Assembly (NCBI RefSeq): GCF_038050405.1
Contig: NZ_CP150901.1
Span: forward strand, 1,736,001-1,800,000
From: Paraburkholderia sp. IMGN_8
Lineage (GTDB): Bacteria > Pseudomonadota > Gammaproteobacteria > Burkholderiales > Burkholderiaceae
DNA length: 64,000 bases
Direction: 5' to 3'
In this document: one piece after another, positions 19,564 to 29,743 of the stretch
How positions within the stretch are numbered: position 1 is the stretch's first letter
Layout of the letters: each line of letters begins with the position of its first letter
Position numbers and translations under genes: made by a program
Notes under the pieces: generated by a model
Database searches by the model: none
What the model saw: the letters and a program-made list of their open reading frames with translations, nothing else
What the model was told of the DNA's origin: nothing

Positions 19564-20760
19564 ATGAAGTACTCGAATCTGGTCGAGCGCTTGCAAGGTA
19601 AGCGCACGTCGGCGTGGGAAATCCATCGTGTCGCGCAACAGGCGCTCGCCGCCGGCGAAGACGTGATTGTGCTAAGCGTCGGCGACCCCGACTTCGCGAC
19701 ACCGGCGCCGATCGTCGAGCGCGCGGTCGAGGCGCTGCGCGGCGGCGATACGCATTACAGCGCGGTGTCCGGGCGCGATCCGCTGCGTGCGGCGATTGCC
19801 GAAGAACACGCGCGCACCACCGGCTGCGCCGTGAGCGCGGCCAACGTGATCCTGACAGCGGGTGCGCAGAACGGCGTATTCGCCGCGTCGCTATGCCTGT
19901 GCGAAGCGGGCGACGAAGTGATCGTGCCCGAGCCGATGTACCTCACTTACGAAGCGTGCGTGCGCGCCGCGGGCGCCACGCTCGTGCCGGTGCCGGTCGA
20001 TCCGGCGCGGGCCTTTCACCTCGATTGCGACGCGCTCGAAGCCGCCGTCACGCCGCGCACCAAAGCGATTTTCTTCGCAACGCCTTGCAATCCCACTGGC
20101 GTGGTGATGCCGCGCGCGGACCTCGAGCGTATTGCGCTGCTTGCTTGCAAGCATGACCTTTGGGTGTTGTCCGATGAGGTCTATGCTGAGCTCACTTTCG
20201 AACGCGAGCATGTGAGTGTTGCCGCGCTGCCCGGGATGGCGGAGCGTACTGTGACGCTCGGCAGTTTGTCGAAGTCGCATGCGATGGCGGGTTGGCGCGT
20301 TGGCTGGGCAGTGGGGCCCGCTGTGTTGATCGAGCATATGGGGCGGCTTGCGCTGGCTATGCTGTATGGCTTGCCGGGCTTCATTCAGCAGGCGGCGCTG
20401 ACGGCGTTGCAGAACAAGGCGCCGATCGTCGCCGAGATGCGGGAGATTTATCGGCGGCGGCGTGATGTGGTGTTTGAACGCCTTCATCGTGTGCCGGGGT
20501 TGCGGTGTTTGCTGCCTGAAGCCGGCATGTTCATGATGGTCGATGTAAGTGGCACGGGGTTGGATACGGTTGATTTCACCTGGCAGTTGTTTCACGCGCA
20601 AGGCGTGTCGGTGCTGGATGCTAGTGCTTTCGGCGAGACTGCGGATGGGTTTGTGCGGTTGGGGTTTGTGGTTGATGAAGCGCGGTTGGTTGATGCATGT
20701 GAGAGGATTGCTGCGTTTGTTCGTGGGTTGAGGGGGGGCGCGCAGGCGCGGGGTTTCTGA
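19564..20760 (+). CDS. Class I/II pyridoxal-phosphate aminotransferase
   Basis: A 398-residue fold-type I aminotransferase similar to aspartate/arginine-pyruvate aminotransferases. Motifs are LSVGDPDFATP, the Tyr segment THYSAVSGRDPLR, NPTGVVMPRADLER, the SDEVYAEL Asp-Tyr pair and the PLP lysine in LGSLSKSHAMAGWRVGW. The ATG at 19564 gives the expected family start; an upstream in-frame ATG at 19489 overlaps the preceding terminator and is unlikely. The last 600 bp shift to G/T-ending codons, unlike the first half, approaching repeat B. Substrate unknown. Confidence 0.9.
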   Translation: MKYSNLVERLQGKRTSAWEIHRVAQQALAAGEDVIVLSVGDPDFATPAPIVERAVEALRGGDTHYSAVSGRDPLRAAIAEEHARTTGCAVSAANVILTAGAQNGVFAASLCLCEAGDEVIVPEPMYLTYEACVRAAGATLVPVPVDPARAFHLDCDALEAAVTPRTKAIFFATPCNPTGVVMPRADLERIALLACKHDLWVLSDEVYAELTFEREHVSVAALPGMAERTVTLGSLSKSHAMAGWRVGWAVGPAVLIEHMGRLALAMLYGLPGFIQQAALTALQNKAPIVAEMREIYRRRRDVVFERLHRVPGLRCLLPEAGMFMMVDVSGTGLDTVDFTWQLFHAQGVSVLDASAFGETADGFVRLGFVVDEARLVDACERIAAFVRGLRGGAQARGF

Positions 20761-20903
20761 ATTTAATCAGGTTTTTCTTTGCCTCCGCGGCGCTTTGTCT
20801 CTGTGTGCCTGCGGCGGTGCCTTTCCTTGCTTTGTTATTGGTTTATTAGCGTTGCCCCTGTGCGGGGCGGCACCTACTTTTCTTTGCCGGCCGCAAAGAA
20901 AAG
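20761..20903 (+). repeat. Repeat B, outer part (single-arm subtype), split by IS110
   Basis: This begins 11 bp after the aminotransferase stop with GGTTTTTCTTTGCC and contains the outer arm sequence, the GCCCC-TGTGC-GGGGC hairpin and CCTACTTTTCTTTGCCGGCC. It stops at CAAAGAAAAG (20903) where the IS110 begins. The rest resumes at 22216. It belongs to the second subtype with C, E and G. Confidence 0.85.
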
Positions 20904-21087
20904 CAACCGTATTGGAAGTCAAGCGGCGAGCTGTCCCTCAAGGTGCGAATTGTCGGTCGTGGAGAGCATTTTGTGGGCGCGCGTAATCCTCGCGACCCGC
21001 ACGATTGAGCAACCTGCAGAAGGTGGGCATGGGCGGCGTGAATGCTTGCGTTAAAAGCGCAACAGCCGGACGCAACCCTGCCGGAAG

Positions 21088-22199
<1,112 letters not shown>

Positions 22200-22215
22200 G
22201 GAGGGAATATACAAG

Positions 22216-22390
22216 TAGGCAAAAGAAAGCGGCTTTAAACCGCTAATGCTAAGCGGGTCCCTCGCGCAGTTGCGGTAGTGGTGCATCTGGAATCTGTGTT
22301 CTCGCGCAATCCGCGTTAGTGACAAGGCAGTCATTTTTCCGGCGGCGCTGCGCGCGCCGAAGGGTACTTCTCCGCGCGCTGCGCGGTGCG
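22216..22390 (+). repeat. Repeat B, inner part
   Basis: This continues the arm interrupted by IS110: TAGGCAAAAGAAAGCGG, the CCGCTAATGCTAAGCGGG segment, CATCTGGAATCTGTGTTCTC and the GGCGGCGCTGCGCGCGCC hairpin. No mirror arm follows. From 22391 to 22554 there is unrelated GC-rich DNA without a recognisable gene. Confidence 0.8.
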
Positions 22391-22554
22391 TCTCGTGGGT
22401 CGACGAGCATCCTCGCTCGTGCGCATCTCGCGCTCGTGACAACGATGTTTGACGCTCCTGGCAGCGCTCTGACAACTCACTTGCTTTAGGTGCCTTAGGC
22501 TGCGCTGCGCCAGTTGCTTGCCAGCGGAACCCTTCACGGAGTTTGATATCATCA

Positions 22555-22570
22555 CTGTATATACATACAG
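22555..22570 (+). promoter_or_regulatory. LexA (SOS) operator
   Basis: CTGTATATACATACAG is a textbook SOS box (CTG-N10-CAG with an AT core). It lies 16 bp before the GTG start of the VRR-NUC nuclease gene, so LexA binding would block the operon. Its position rules out the upstream ATG at 22518 as the real start. Confidence 0.88.
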
Positions 22571-22586
22571 GTTCCGTGGAAGTGCC

Positions 22587-24305
22587 GTGGCAACAGAAGC
22601 CCCTTCAAATGCTCCTTACTATCTGCTGAACTTCGAGCGGGCGCTGGCGTGGGTCGCGGAACGTTACGACGATCTGCTGAACGTGCGCGAGCACGGCTTC
22701 CTGCTTGCCTTCGCGGCTCTGCCGCAGGCGTCGCGGGCGCTGCTGGTTCGTATGCTGATGCGCAAAGGCACACTGTTCCGCGCGAGCCGTCTGGCGTACG
22801 ACGAGATCGGTTGCCCAGTTCAAGCGTCCGCTCCACTCGTCGATCTCGGTTGGGTGGACGCCGAGCCGCCATTAACGCTCGACGATCTGTTCGCGCTCAC
22901 CACCCGCCCCGAGTTGCTGGTCATCTTTGCCGATGCCATCGCGTTGATCCCGGGTGCCCGGGGCTTGCGCAAACCGGACTTGCTCGAAACGCTGCGCCCC
23001 TTTTATGAGGCGGAGGGCGACGCTGCGCGTCCACTCGCCGCGTGGCACGCGGCAAGTACCGACTCCGTGTTGCACGTCGTGATCGCGCCGCTCTGCGAGC
23101 GGCTGCGTCTGATGTTCTTCGGCAATTTGCACCAGGACTGGTCGGAGTTCGTGCTCGCCGATCTCGGCGTGTTTCAATACGAGACGGTTGCGTTCGGACC
23201 TTCGTCGCGTGCCTTCCAGCAACGTGCCGATGTCGATGTCTACCTCGCTTTGCATGCCTGCCGCGAAGCACTCGAATGGCTGTCTGATGGCGAATCCATC
23301 GGCGAACTGGTCGCCGCCGTCGCCGCGATCGAGACGTCGAACCCATGGCTCGAAACGCGCCGCGCGAAACTGTTGTTCCGTATCGGCCAGCATTGTGAGC
23401 GTCAACACAATTGGCAAGGTGCGCTCGCCGTCTATGCGGAATGCGCGTGGCCCGGTGCGCGGCATCGGCGCATACGCGTGCTCGAGCGCTGCGAACGTTT
23501 CGACGACGCCTTCGCGCTCGCCTCGCAAGCCGCCGCGGCGCCCGAAAGCGAAGAGGAAGCGCAGCGCATCGCGCGCATGCTGCCACGCTTGCAACGTCGG
23601 CGCGGTGAGCCCGTGGCGCGCACGCCGGCCGCGCGGCCGGTCGAGCGCAGCACGCTGGTGCTGCCACGGCCCGAGGCGGCGCAACCGGTTGAATTCGTCG
23701 CGCGCGATCATCTGAACCGCGAGGACGCGCCGGTTCATTACGTCGAAAACGCGCTGATCAACTCGCTGTTCGGTTTGCTGTGCTGGGAGCCGGTGTTCGC
23801 GGCGCTGCCCGGTGCGTTTTTCCATCCGTTTCAGCGTGGCCCGGCCGATCTGCATGCGCCTGATTTTTACAGCCGCCGCGCTGCGCAATTTGCCGCCTGC
23901 CTTGCGCAACTCGATAGCACCGTCTATCGCGAGACGATTCTGCGGCACCTCGAGACCAAGGCCGGTCTGCAATCGCCATTCGTGTTCTGGGGCGTGCTGA
24001 CGCCCGAGCTGATTGCGTCGGCGCTCGATTGCCTGCCTGCCGCGCATCTGAAGCTATGCTTCGAACGTCTGTTGCGCGATATCCGCAGCAATCGCTCGGG
24101 TCTGCCGGACCTGATCCGTTTCTGGCCGGCTGAGCGCCGCTACGAACTGATCGAAGTGAAGGGCCCGGGCGACCGCTTGCAGGACAACCAGATCCGCTGG
24201 CTCGCGTACTGCGCGCAGCACGGCATGCCGGTGCGCGTGCTCGACGTGCGTTGGGCCGACGAAGCCGACACCGGTCCCGAAGCCGCTCAAGAGGCTGCCG
24301 CATGA
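22587..24305 (+). CDS. VRR-NUC domain nuclease, FAN1-like
   Basis: A 572-residue protein with the bacterial FAN1 layout: an N-terminal SAP-like/helical region (YYLLNFERALAWVAERY, LRKPDLLETL), a TPR-like middle (about 250-360) and a C-terminal VRR-NUC nuclease of the PD-(D/E)xK fold. The catalytic residues are in RSGLPDLIRFW, YELIEVKGPGDRLQDNQ and the following Gln helix. FAN1 cuts branched and crosslinked DNA in interstrand-crosslink repair. The GTG at 22587 is preferred: GGAAG precedes it and the frame upstream crosses the LexA box. The stop overlaps the helicase start (ATGA), so the two genes are co-transcribed and probably work together in SOS-induced repair. Confidence 0.9.
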   Translation: MATEAPSNAPYYLLNFERALAWVAERYDDLLNVREHGFLLAFAALPQASRALLVRMLMRKGTLFRASRLAYDEIGCPVQASAPLVDLGWVDAEPPLTLDDLFALTTRPELLVIFADAIALIPGARGLRKPDLLETLRPFYEAEGDAARPLAAWHAASTDSVLHVVIAPLCERLRLMFFGNLHQDWSEFVLADLGVFQYETVAFGPSSRAFQQRADVDVYLALHACREALEWLSDGESIGELVAAVAAIETSNPWLETRRAKLLFRIGQHCERQHNWQGALAVYAECAWPGARHRRIRVLERCERFDDAFALASQAAAAPESEEEAQRIARMLPRLQRRRGEPVARTPAARPVERSTLVLPRPEAAQPVEFVARDHLNREDAPVHYVENALINSLFGLLCWEPVFAALPGAFFHPFQRGPADLHAPDFYSRRAAQFAACLAQLDSTVYRETILRHLETKAGLQSPFVFWGVLTPELIASALDCLPAAHLKLCFERLLRDIRSNRSGLPDLIRFWPAERRYELIEVKGPGDRLQDNQIRWLAYCAQHGMPVRVLDVRWADEADTGPEAAQEAAA

Positions 24306-26566
24306 CCTATGTGGTCGCCGTGCGGGCGATGTGCGAATTCACAGCAAGGCGTGGCGATCTGGATCTGCGCTTCACGCCCGCGCCGACTTCACTGGAAGGC
24401 ATGGCCGGCCACGTCACGGTAGCCGGGCGGCGCGCGAGCGGCTATGAAACCGAGATCACGCTGACCGGCACGCATCGCGGCTTGACCGTGCGCGGCCGTG
24501 CCGACGGCTATGACGCCGCGGCAAACCGGCTGGAAGAGGTCAAGACCCATCGCGGCGATCTCGAGCGGATGCCGGCCAATCACCGCACGCTGCATTGGGC
24601 GCAGGCGCTGGTGTACGGTCATCTGCTGTGCCAGACGCGCGGGTTGAGCGAACTGACCATCGCGCTCGTGTACTTCAATATCGGCAGTCAGAAGGAAACG
24701 CTGCTGACTGAAACGCATACGGCGCGCTCGCTGGAAATTTTCTTCATCGAGCAATGCGAGCGCTTTCTCGACTGGGCCGTGCAGGAAGAGGCGCATCGCG
24801 ACGCTCGCAACGCCGCGCTTGGCGCATTGCAGTTCCCTCACGGGCAATTTCGCAGTGGGCAACGCGAACTGGCGGTGTCGGTCTATCGTGCGGCGCGCGA
24901 CGGCAACGCGTTGTTAGCGCAGGCGCCTACCGGCATCGGCAAGACGCTCGCGACGATTTTTCCGTTGCTGAAGGCGTGCGCGTCGGATCAGATCGATCGC
25001 GTGTTCTACCTGACCGCCAAGACACCGGGCCGCGCGCTCGCGCTCGATGCGGTTGAGACACTGCACCAGGGCGCCGCGCCATTGCCCTTACGCACGCTGG
25101 AACTCGTGGCGCGCGACAAAGCCTGCGAGCATCCCGACAAAGCCTGCAACGGCGAGTCTTGTCCGCTCGCGCGCGGCTTCTACGACCGGCTCGACGCGGC
25201 CCGCAGCACGGCATTGTCCGGGCGGCGGCTCGATCGCTCGGCGGTCCGCGAAGCGGCGCTCAAGCACGATATCTGCCCGTACTATCTCGCGCAGGAATTG
25301 GCGCGCTGGTCCGACGTGGTGGTCGGCGATTACAACTACTACTACGACAGCAGCGCGATGCTGTATGCGCTGACGCAGATCAATCAGTGGCGCGTCGGTG
25401 TGCTGGTCGACGAGGCGCACAATCTGCTCGACCGCGCGCGCCGGATGTACACCGTGTCGCTCGATCAGGCGGCATTTCGCGTCGCGCGCAAGATGGCGCC
25501 GGCGGCATTGCGCAAGCCGCTTGATCGGCTGAATCGCGAGTGGAACGCGCTCAAGCGTGCACAGACGGACACGTATCAGGTCTACGCCGACGTGCCCGGC
25601 AAATTGCTCTCGGCCGCGCAGAATCTGATTAGCGCCGTGACCGATCTGCTCGCCGAAGCGCCGCTATCGATCGACGAAGCGTCGTTGCGTTTTTTCTTCG
25701 ACACGATGCATTTCGTCGCGCTGGCGGAACAGTTCAGCGAGCATTCGATCTTCGACATCACGCTCACTGCCGATCATTACGCGCCGCGCGACAAAACCAG
25801 TTGCACGCTGTGCGTGCGTAACGTGATTCCTGCGCCGTTTCTCGCACCGCGTTACGCCGCCGCGCGTACCACCGTGATGTTCTCCGGCACGCTCAATCCG
25901 CATCATTTCTATCGCGACACCTTAGGGCTTCCGGAGCAGACGAACTGGCTCGACGTCGAAGGGCCGTTTCGCGCCGAGCAGTTGCAGGTGCGTGTGGCTG
26001 CCAACGTATCGACGCGCTGGCGCGACCGCGAGCGCTCGCTACTGCCGATCGTCGATCTGATCGCACGGCAATATGCGGCGCAGCCGGGTAACTATCTGGG
26101 TTTTCTGAGCAGCTTCGATTATTTGCAGCGGGTGGTCGCGTTGATGCGCGAACGGTGTCCGGACCTGCCGGTGTGGGCACAGGAGCCAGGCATGGACGAG
26201 GCGGCGCGTGATGCGTTCCTTGCGCGCTTTCGAACCATGAATCAGGGAGTCGGCTTCGCGGTGTTGGGTGGTGCTTTTTCGGAAGGCGTCGATCTGGTCG
26301 GGCAACAGTTGATCGGTGCGTTTATTGCGACGCTTGGGCTACCGCAGATGAATGACGTTAATGAGCAGATGCGTCGTACGATGGATGCGAAGTTCGGTAA
26401 CGGGTATGACTATATTTATCTGTATCCGGGGTTGCAGAAGGTCGTGCAGGCGGCGGGGAGGGTGATTCGGACCGAGCAGGATCGAGGTGTGGTTTATTTG
26501 ATCGATGATCGGTATCGGAGATTGGAGGTGCGGAGGTTGTTGCCGCGGTGGTGGGAGGTGGAATAG
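24302..26566 (+). CDS. Cas4/RecB-like nuclease fused to XPD/DinG-type Fe-S helicase
   Basis: A 754-residue protein. Residues about 1-190 are a PD-(D/E)xK nuclease module (VRGRADGYDA then LEEVKTHRGDL). The remainder is an XPD/DinG helicase: Walker A QAPTGIGKT, an Fe-S cluster loop with cysteines in ACEHPDKACNGESC and HDICPYY, DEAHNLLDRARRMYT (motif II), SGTLNP and, near the end, QAAGRVIRTEQDRG (motif VI). It should be a 5'-3' DNA helicase with an attached nuclease. It overlaps the FAN1-like gene by 4 nt under one LexA box. The last 250 bp are strongly G+T-rich on the coding strand where the gene runs into repeat C. Confidence 0.92.
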   Translation: MTYVVAVRAMCEFTARRGDLDLRFTPAPTSLEGMAGHVTVAGRRASGYETEITLTGTHRGLTVRGRADGYDAAANRLEEVKTHRGDLERMPANHRTLHWAQALVYGHLLCQTRGLSELTIALVYFNIGSQKETLLTETHTARSLEIFFIEQCERFLDWAVQEEAHRDARNAALGALQFPHGQFRSGQRELAVSVYRAARDGNALLAQAPTGIGKTLATIFPLLKACASDQIDRVFYLTAKTPGRALALDAVETLHQGAAPLPLRTLELVARDKACEHPDKACNGESCPLARGFYDRLDAARSTALSGRRLDRSAVREAALKHDICPYYLAQELARWSDVVVGDYNYYYDSSAMLYALTQINQWRVGVLVDEAHNLLDRARRMYTVSLDQAAFRVARKMAPAALRKPLDRLNREWNALKRAQTDTYQVYADVPGKLLSAAQNLISAVTDLLAEAPLSIDEASLRFFFDTMHFVALAEQFSEHSIFDITLTADHYAPRDKTSCTLCVRNVIPAPFLAPRYAAARTTVMFSGTLNPHHFYRDTLGLPEQTNWLDVEGPFRAEQLQVRVAANVSTRWRDRERSLLPIVDLIARQYAAQPGNYLGFLSSFDYLQRVVALMRERCPDLPVWAQEPGMDEAARDAFLARFRTMNQGVGFAVLGGAFSEGVDLVGQQLIGAFIATLGLPQMNDVNEQMRRTMDAKFGNGYDYIYLYPGLQKVVQAAGRVIRTEQDRGVVYLIDDRYRRLEVRRLLPRWWEVE

Positions 26567-26855
26567 GGTTTTTTTTGCCTTCGCGGCGCTTATTGTCTGT
26601 TTGCCTACGGCGTTGCCTTTCCTTGCTTTGTTATTGGTTTATTAGTGTTGCCCCTGTGCGGGGCGGCACCTACTTTTCTTTGCCGGCCGCAAAGAAAAGT
26701 AGGCAAAAGAAAGCGGCTCAAACCGCTAATGCTAAGCGGGGTCCTCGCGCAGTCACGGTAGTGGAACATCTGGAATCCGTGCCCTCGCACACTCCGCGCT
26801 GGTGACAAGGCAGTCATTCTTCCGGCGGCGCTGCGCGCGCCGTGGCGGTCCTTCC
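26567..26855 (+). repeat. Repeat C (single arm), intact
   Basis: This starts immediately after the helicase stop codon with GGTTTTTTTTGCC. It contains the subtype-II hairpin CCTACTTTTCTTTGCCGG / CCGCAAAGAAAAGTAGG, then GGAATCCGTGCCCTCGCAC and GTGACAAGGCAGTCATTC, ending in the GGCGCTGCGCGCGCC hairpin. No mirror arm is present. It is the uninterrupted reference for the IS110 target in repeat B. Confidence 0.88.
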
Positions 26856-26872
26856 TTTGATGGCGCGCTCTG

Positions 26873-26965
26873 CGGCGGACCGCCGCGCTGATCGAAGGCG
26901 CTTTACTGAACGTCTATGAAGGCGCAGGACACGGTCTCTACTTCTCACGCATGCGCAGAGGTTGA
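26873..26965 (+). pseudogene. 3' remnant of an alpha/beta hydrolase gene
   Basis: Just beyond repeat C the plus strand encodes TAALIEGALLNVYEGAGHGL followed by YFSRMRRG and a stop at 26965. This is the typical C-terminal end of chloroperoxidase/esterase-type alpha/beta hydrolases, with the catalytic His in GAGHGL. The rest of the gene is absent, replaced by the repeat. The fragment overlaps the 3' end of the mscS-like gene by about 20 bp. Confidence 0.65.
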
Positions 26966-29602
26966 ACCAGGATTTGCTGGCGTTCCTGGGCCGCCGGCCG
27001 GCTTAGGGTCGACGGGCAATTGATCTTCCATCGGCGCGTCGGCCTTCCGGGCCGCCGCCGACAACGAAACACCGCTGTCCGGTGCGTTGCTGGGCGGTTC
27101 GTCCCTGGCCGGCGCGCTTTCCGGGTCCCACGTCAGCAGATGCCGTTGCGGGTTAGCGATCTCGATGCCGCGTGCGCCGAACTGGTCGAGAATGCGCCGG
27201 TTGAATTCGCGCTGCACGCCCCAGCGCGCGCTATCGCGGCACTGGATTTGGCCGGCCAGCGTCACGGCGGAACCGTCCAGCGCATCGACGCCCCAGAAGC
27301 TGAAGTCGGACAGGATGCCGTCCTTGAACCGCTCGTCTTCGCGCAGCGCCGCGCCGATCTCCTTGAGCGTGGCGATCGCCAGATCGACGTCCTGACCGAA
27401 CACGATATTGACCTTCACCGCCGCGTTGCCGAGCCCGCGGTTGGTGTTGTTGACCGTCGATACCGAACTGAACGGCACCGTGAACAAGGAGCCGTCGCTG
27501 CCGCGCAACCGCACCGTGCGGATCGACAGATATTCGACGGTGCCGGATACGCCCGCGAGCGTGACCCAGTCGCCGACCTGCATCGCGTTTTCCATCAACA
27601 GGAAGATGCCGGTGATGAAATCCTGCACCAGTTTTTGCGAGCCGAAGCCGAGCGCCACGCCGAAGATACTGGCGCCCGCCAGCAACGGTCCGATGTTCAC
27701 GCCGAGTTCGCTCAAGCCCGTGAGCACCACTACCAGCGCGATCACGCAGAAGAGCGCGGTGCGCAGCATCGGCAGCAGGGTACGCAGGCGCGCGGCGCGC
27801 GCCAGATCGCCGCTGGTGGTCCAGCGGTCCAGGCGCCGCTCGATCGACACGTTGACGCCTTCCCACACCAGCAGCGCGATCACGGCAGCGACGCCGATCG
27901 TCACCAACGCCGAGGCCAGCCGGTGGCCGACCGTCCCGGCGCGGAACAGGTCGCTCAGATCGACACCCCACACCTGCAGCAGTGCGAGCGCGGTGACGAT
28001 GCCGATGATCCACGAGATGACCCGGCGCAACAGCGGGTAATAGCGATACGCGTGCTGATGCACGAGCGACTCCGCTTCGTCGTCCTGCACTTTGAAGACC
28101 CTTGCCAGCGCGCCGAAGATCACAATCGACACGACCCGCGCGGCCACCAGAATCGCGAAGGAAATGCCGCCGAGATGCAGCAGCGTGTGATAGCCGTTCT
28201 GCACGTCGAGCGCCCAGATGAACCACAGCGCCATCACGACGAACACCGCGAACCACGCCCACGCATCGGCGAGCGCATTGCCGAACATCTCCAGTGATTG
28301 GCTCGCGGCAAAGCGCTCGCGGATCAATTCGCCGACGGGCCTGGCGCATTGCAGGATCAGGATCGAGATCAACACGTGACCGGCGAGCGCGACCACCTTC
28401 ATCAGCGCGAGATGTGCCGCATCGTTCAAACCGAGCGACTGCGCGATCTCCGCGACTGCCGAGCCGCCGCCGACGACACTGACGATACGCACGATCCAGC
28501 GCTGCACGAAGGCGGCCCACGAGTCGCTCATGCGCAACAGACGCAGGCGCGGCGCGGCCGGTTGCAGAAAGAAGCCGCTGACGATCACGATTACGCGGCA
28601 CAGCACGTAGATGTCGATCAGCGAATCGAGCGCGCGGTCTTGCGGCGTGCCGCCGTCGGCGACGAATGACATCAGCGCGCTGGCCGCGCCGACGAACACG
28701 GCGAGCGGCAGCAGCCGCAGCACCATGGTCAGGATCCCGCGCGGCAGGCGTTGCAACAGGGTCCAGTGATGCGCGGCGTGCCGCTTGCCTTTGGTTTCAG
28801 TGGCTCTGCCGGTGACAGGCGCTGCTGCGGACGTGCTGGGTGCTGCCGCTGCGGCGTCGGGCGAAACGGCTGGAAGCGGTGCCGCATTGGGCGAATCGGT
28901 CCGAGGCGGTGCTGTGGTGGGCGATTCGGTTGGCGGCGGCGTGGCGTCGGCGGGCAGGTCGGATCGCGCTGCATCGTCGTCGTCTTCATTTTTCCGACGC
29001 CCGGCGAGGGCCGTGTACGCGCGGCGCAGCAGGCGGCGTGCCAGCCATTCGAGCACGAGCGCGGGCAGTAGTGCGGCGAGCAGCGACCACACGACGTGGG
29101 CCAGCACGCCGCGCGCTTGCGGGCTGGTTGATTGCCACTTCCACCAGGCGCGGACCGACGACACGTCGAGTAGCGCGGCGACTGAGCGGCGCAACGACAT
29201 GCCGAGGCGTACGGCCCAATGCGCGCCTTGGCGGGCCAGTTGCGAGGCGAGACCATTCGATTGAAATGCCGTTGGGACCAGGCTGGCGGTGCTACTTGCC
29301 GGCGCTGGGGCTGAAGCGGCCGATGTTGCCGCTGTTGCCGCCGCGGCGGAGGCGGATGGGGCGCTGAGTGCACCGGCGGCGGCGATTGCGCGGAGCGTGT
29401 CGGTGACTTGGGCGCGGCGGTTGGGGTCGTTGAGAACGTCGAGGGCTTGACGGGCCTGGTGTGGAGTCAGGGCGATCTGTGGTGCGTTCTGTGCCGGCGC
29501 TGGGGTGGCCGACGGTGTTTTGGCCGACGCGGAAGCGGCCGGCGTGGAGAACGCTGGAGAGGTGAGGAGGGCCAGGAGCCAGATGAGGAGTAGTTTGCGC
29601 AT
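26945..29602 (-). CDS. MscS-family mechanosensitive channel (YbiO-like)
   Basis: An 885-residue inner-membrane protein. It has a signal peptide (MRKLLLIWLLALLTSPAFS), a Pro/Ala/Ser-rich periplasmic stretch, about ten transmembrane helices interrupted by a Pro/Thr/Ala-rich linker (about 215-290), then the MscS pore helix ASIFGVALGFGSQKLVQDF, the beta domain (VGDWVTLAGVSGTVEYLSIR and TVPFSSVSTVNN) and a disordered tail. Larger MscS paralogues such as E. coli YbiO share this plan. They open under hypo-osmotic stress to release solutes. Its 5' half lies next to repeat D, where the non-coding strand is G+T-rich. Confidence 0.93.
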   Translation of the reverse strand: MRKLLLIWLLALLTSPAFSTPAASASAKTPSATPAPAQNAPQIALTPHQARQALDVLNDPNRRAQVTDTLRAIAAAGALSAPSASAAAATAATSAASAPAPASSTASLVPTAFQSNGLASQLARQGAHWAVRLGMSLRRSVAALLDVSSVRAWWKWQSTSPQARGVLAHVVWSLLAALLPALVLEWLARRLLRRAYTALAGRRKNEDDDDAARSDLPADATPPPTESPTTAPPRTDSPNAAPLPAVSPDAAAAAPSTSAAAPVTGRATETKGKRHAAHHWTLLQRLPRGILTMVLRLLPLAVFVGAASALMSFVADGGTPQDRALDSLIDIYVLCRVIVIVSGFFLQPAAPRLRLLRMSDSWAAFVQRWIVRIVSVVGGGSAVAEIAQSLGLNDAAHLALMKVVALAGHVLISILILQCARPVGELIRERFAASQSLEMFGNALADAWAWFAVFVVMALWFIWALDVQNGYHTLLHLGGISFAILVAARVVSIVIFGALARVFKVQDDEAESLVHQHAYRYYPLLRRVISWIIGIVTALALLQVWGVDLSDLFRAGTVGHRLASALVTIGVAAVIALLVWEGVNVSIERRLDRWTTSGDLARAARLRTLLPMLRTALFCVIALVVVLTGLSELGVNIGPLLAGASIFGVALGFGSQKLVQDFITGIFLLMENAMQVGDWVTLAGVSGTVEYLSIRTVRLRGSDGSLFTVPFSSVSTVNNTNRGLGNAAVKVNIVFGQDVDLAIATLKEIGAALREDERFKDGILSDFSFWGVDALDGSAVTLAGQIQCRDSARWGVQREFNRRILDQFGARGIEIANPQRHLLTWDPESAPARDEPPSNAPDSGVSLSAAARKADAPMEDQLPVDPKPAGGPGTPANPGSTSAHA

Positions 29603-29743
29603 ATGTTGGGCGATTGATGGGCTGGGGCGCCGCGCAGTGGCGAGGTTTGGTTTTATGGCTTCGCGCCTGGGGCGGCGCGGGGCCGCTGCTAATTTATTAG
29701 CGACACGGAGGTGGGGGACAAGTTCCTTGTCGTTGCTATTTCG

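Noticed and set aside
20779..21054. Apparent small membrane-like proteins within repeats (also 5233-5517, 26548-26805, 30535-30771, 39220-39465, 44245-44560)
   Set aside because: They are translations of the repeat arms in various frames and differ between copies by frameshifts, with no ribosome sites. They explain why such ORFs recur as hypothetical proteins.
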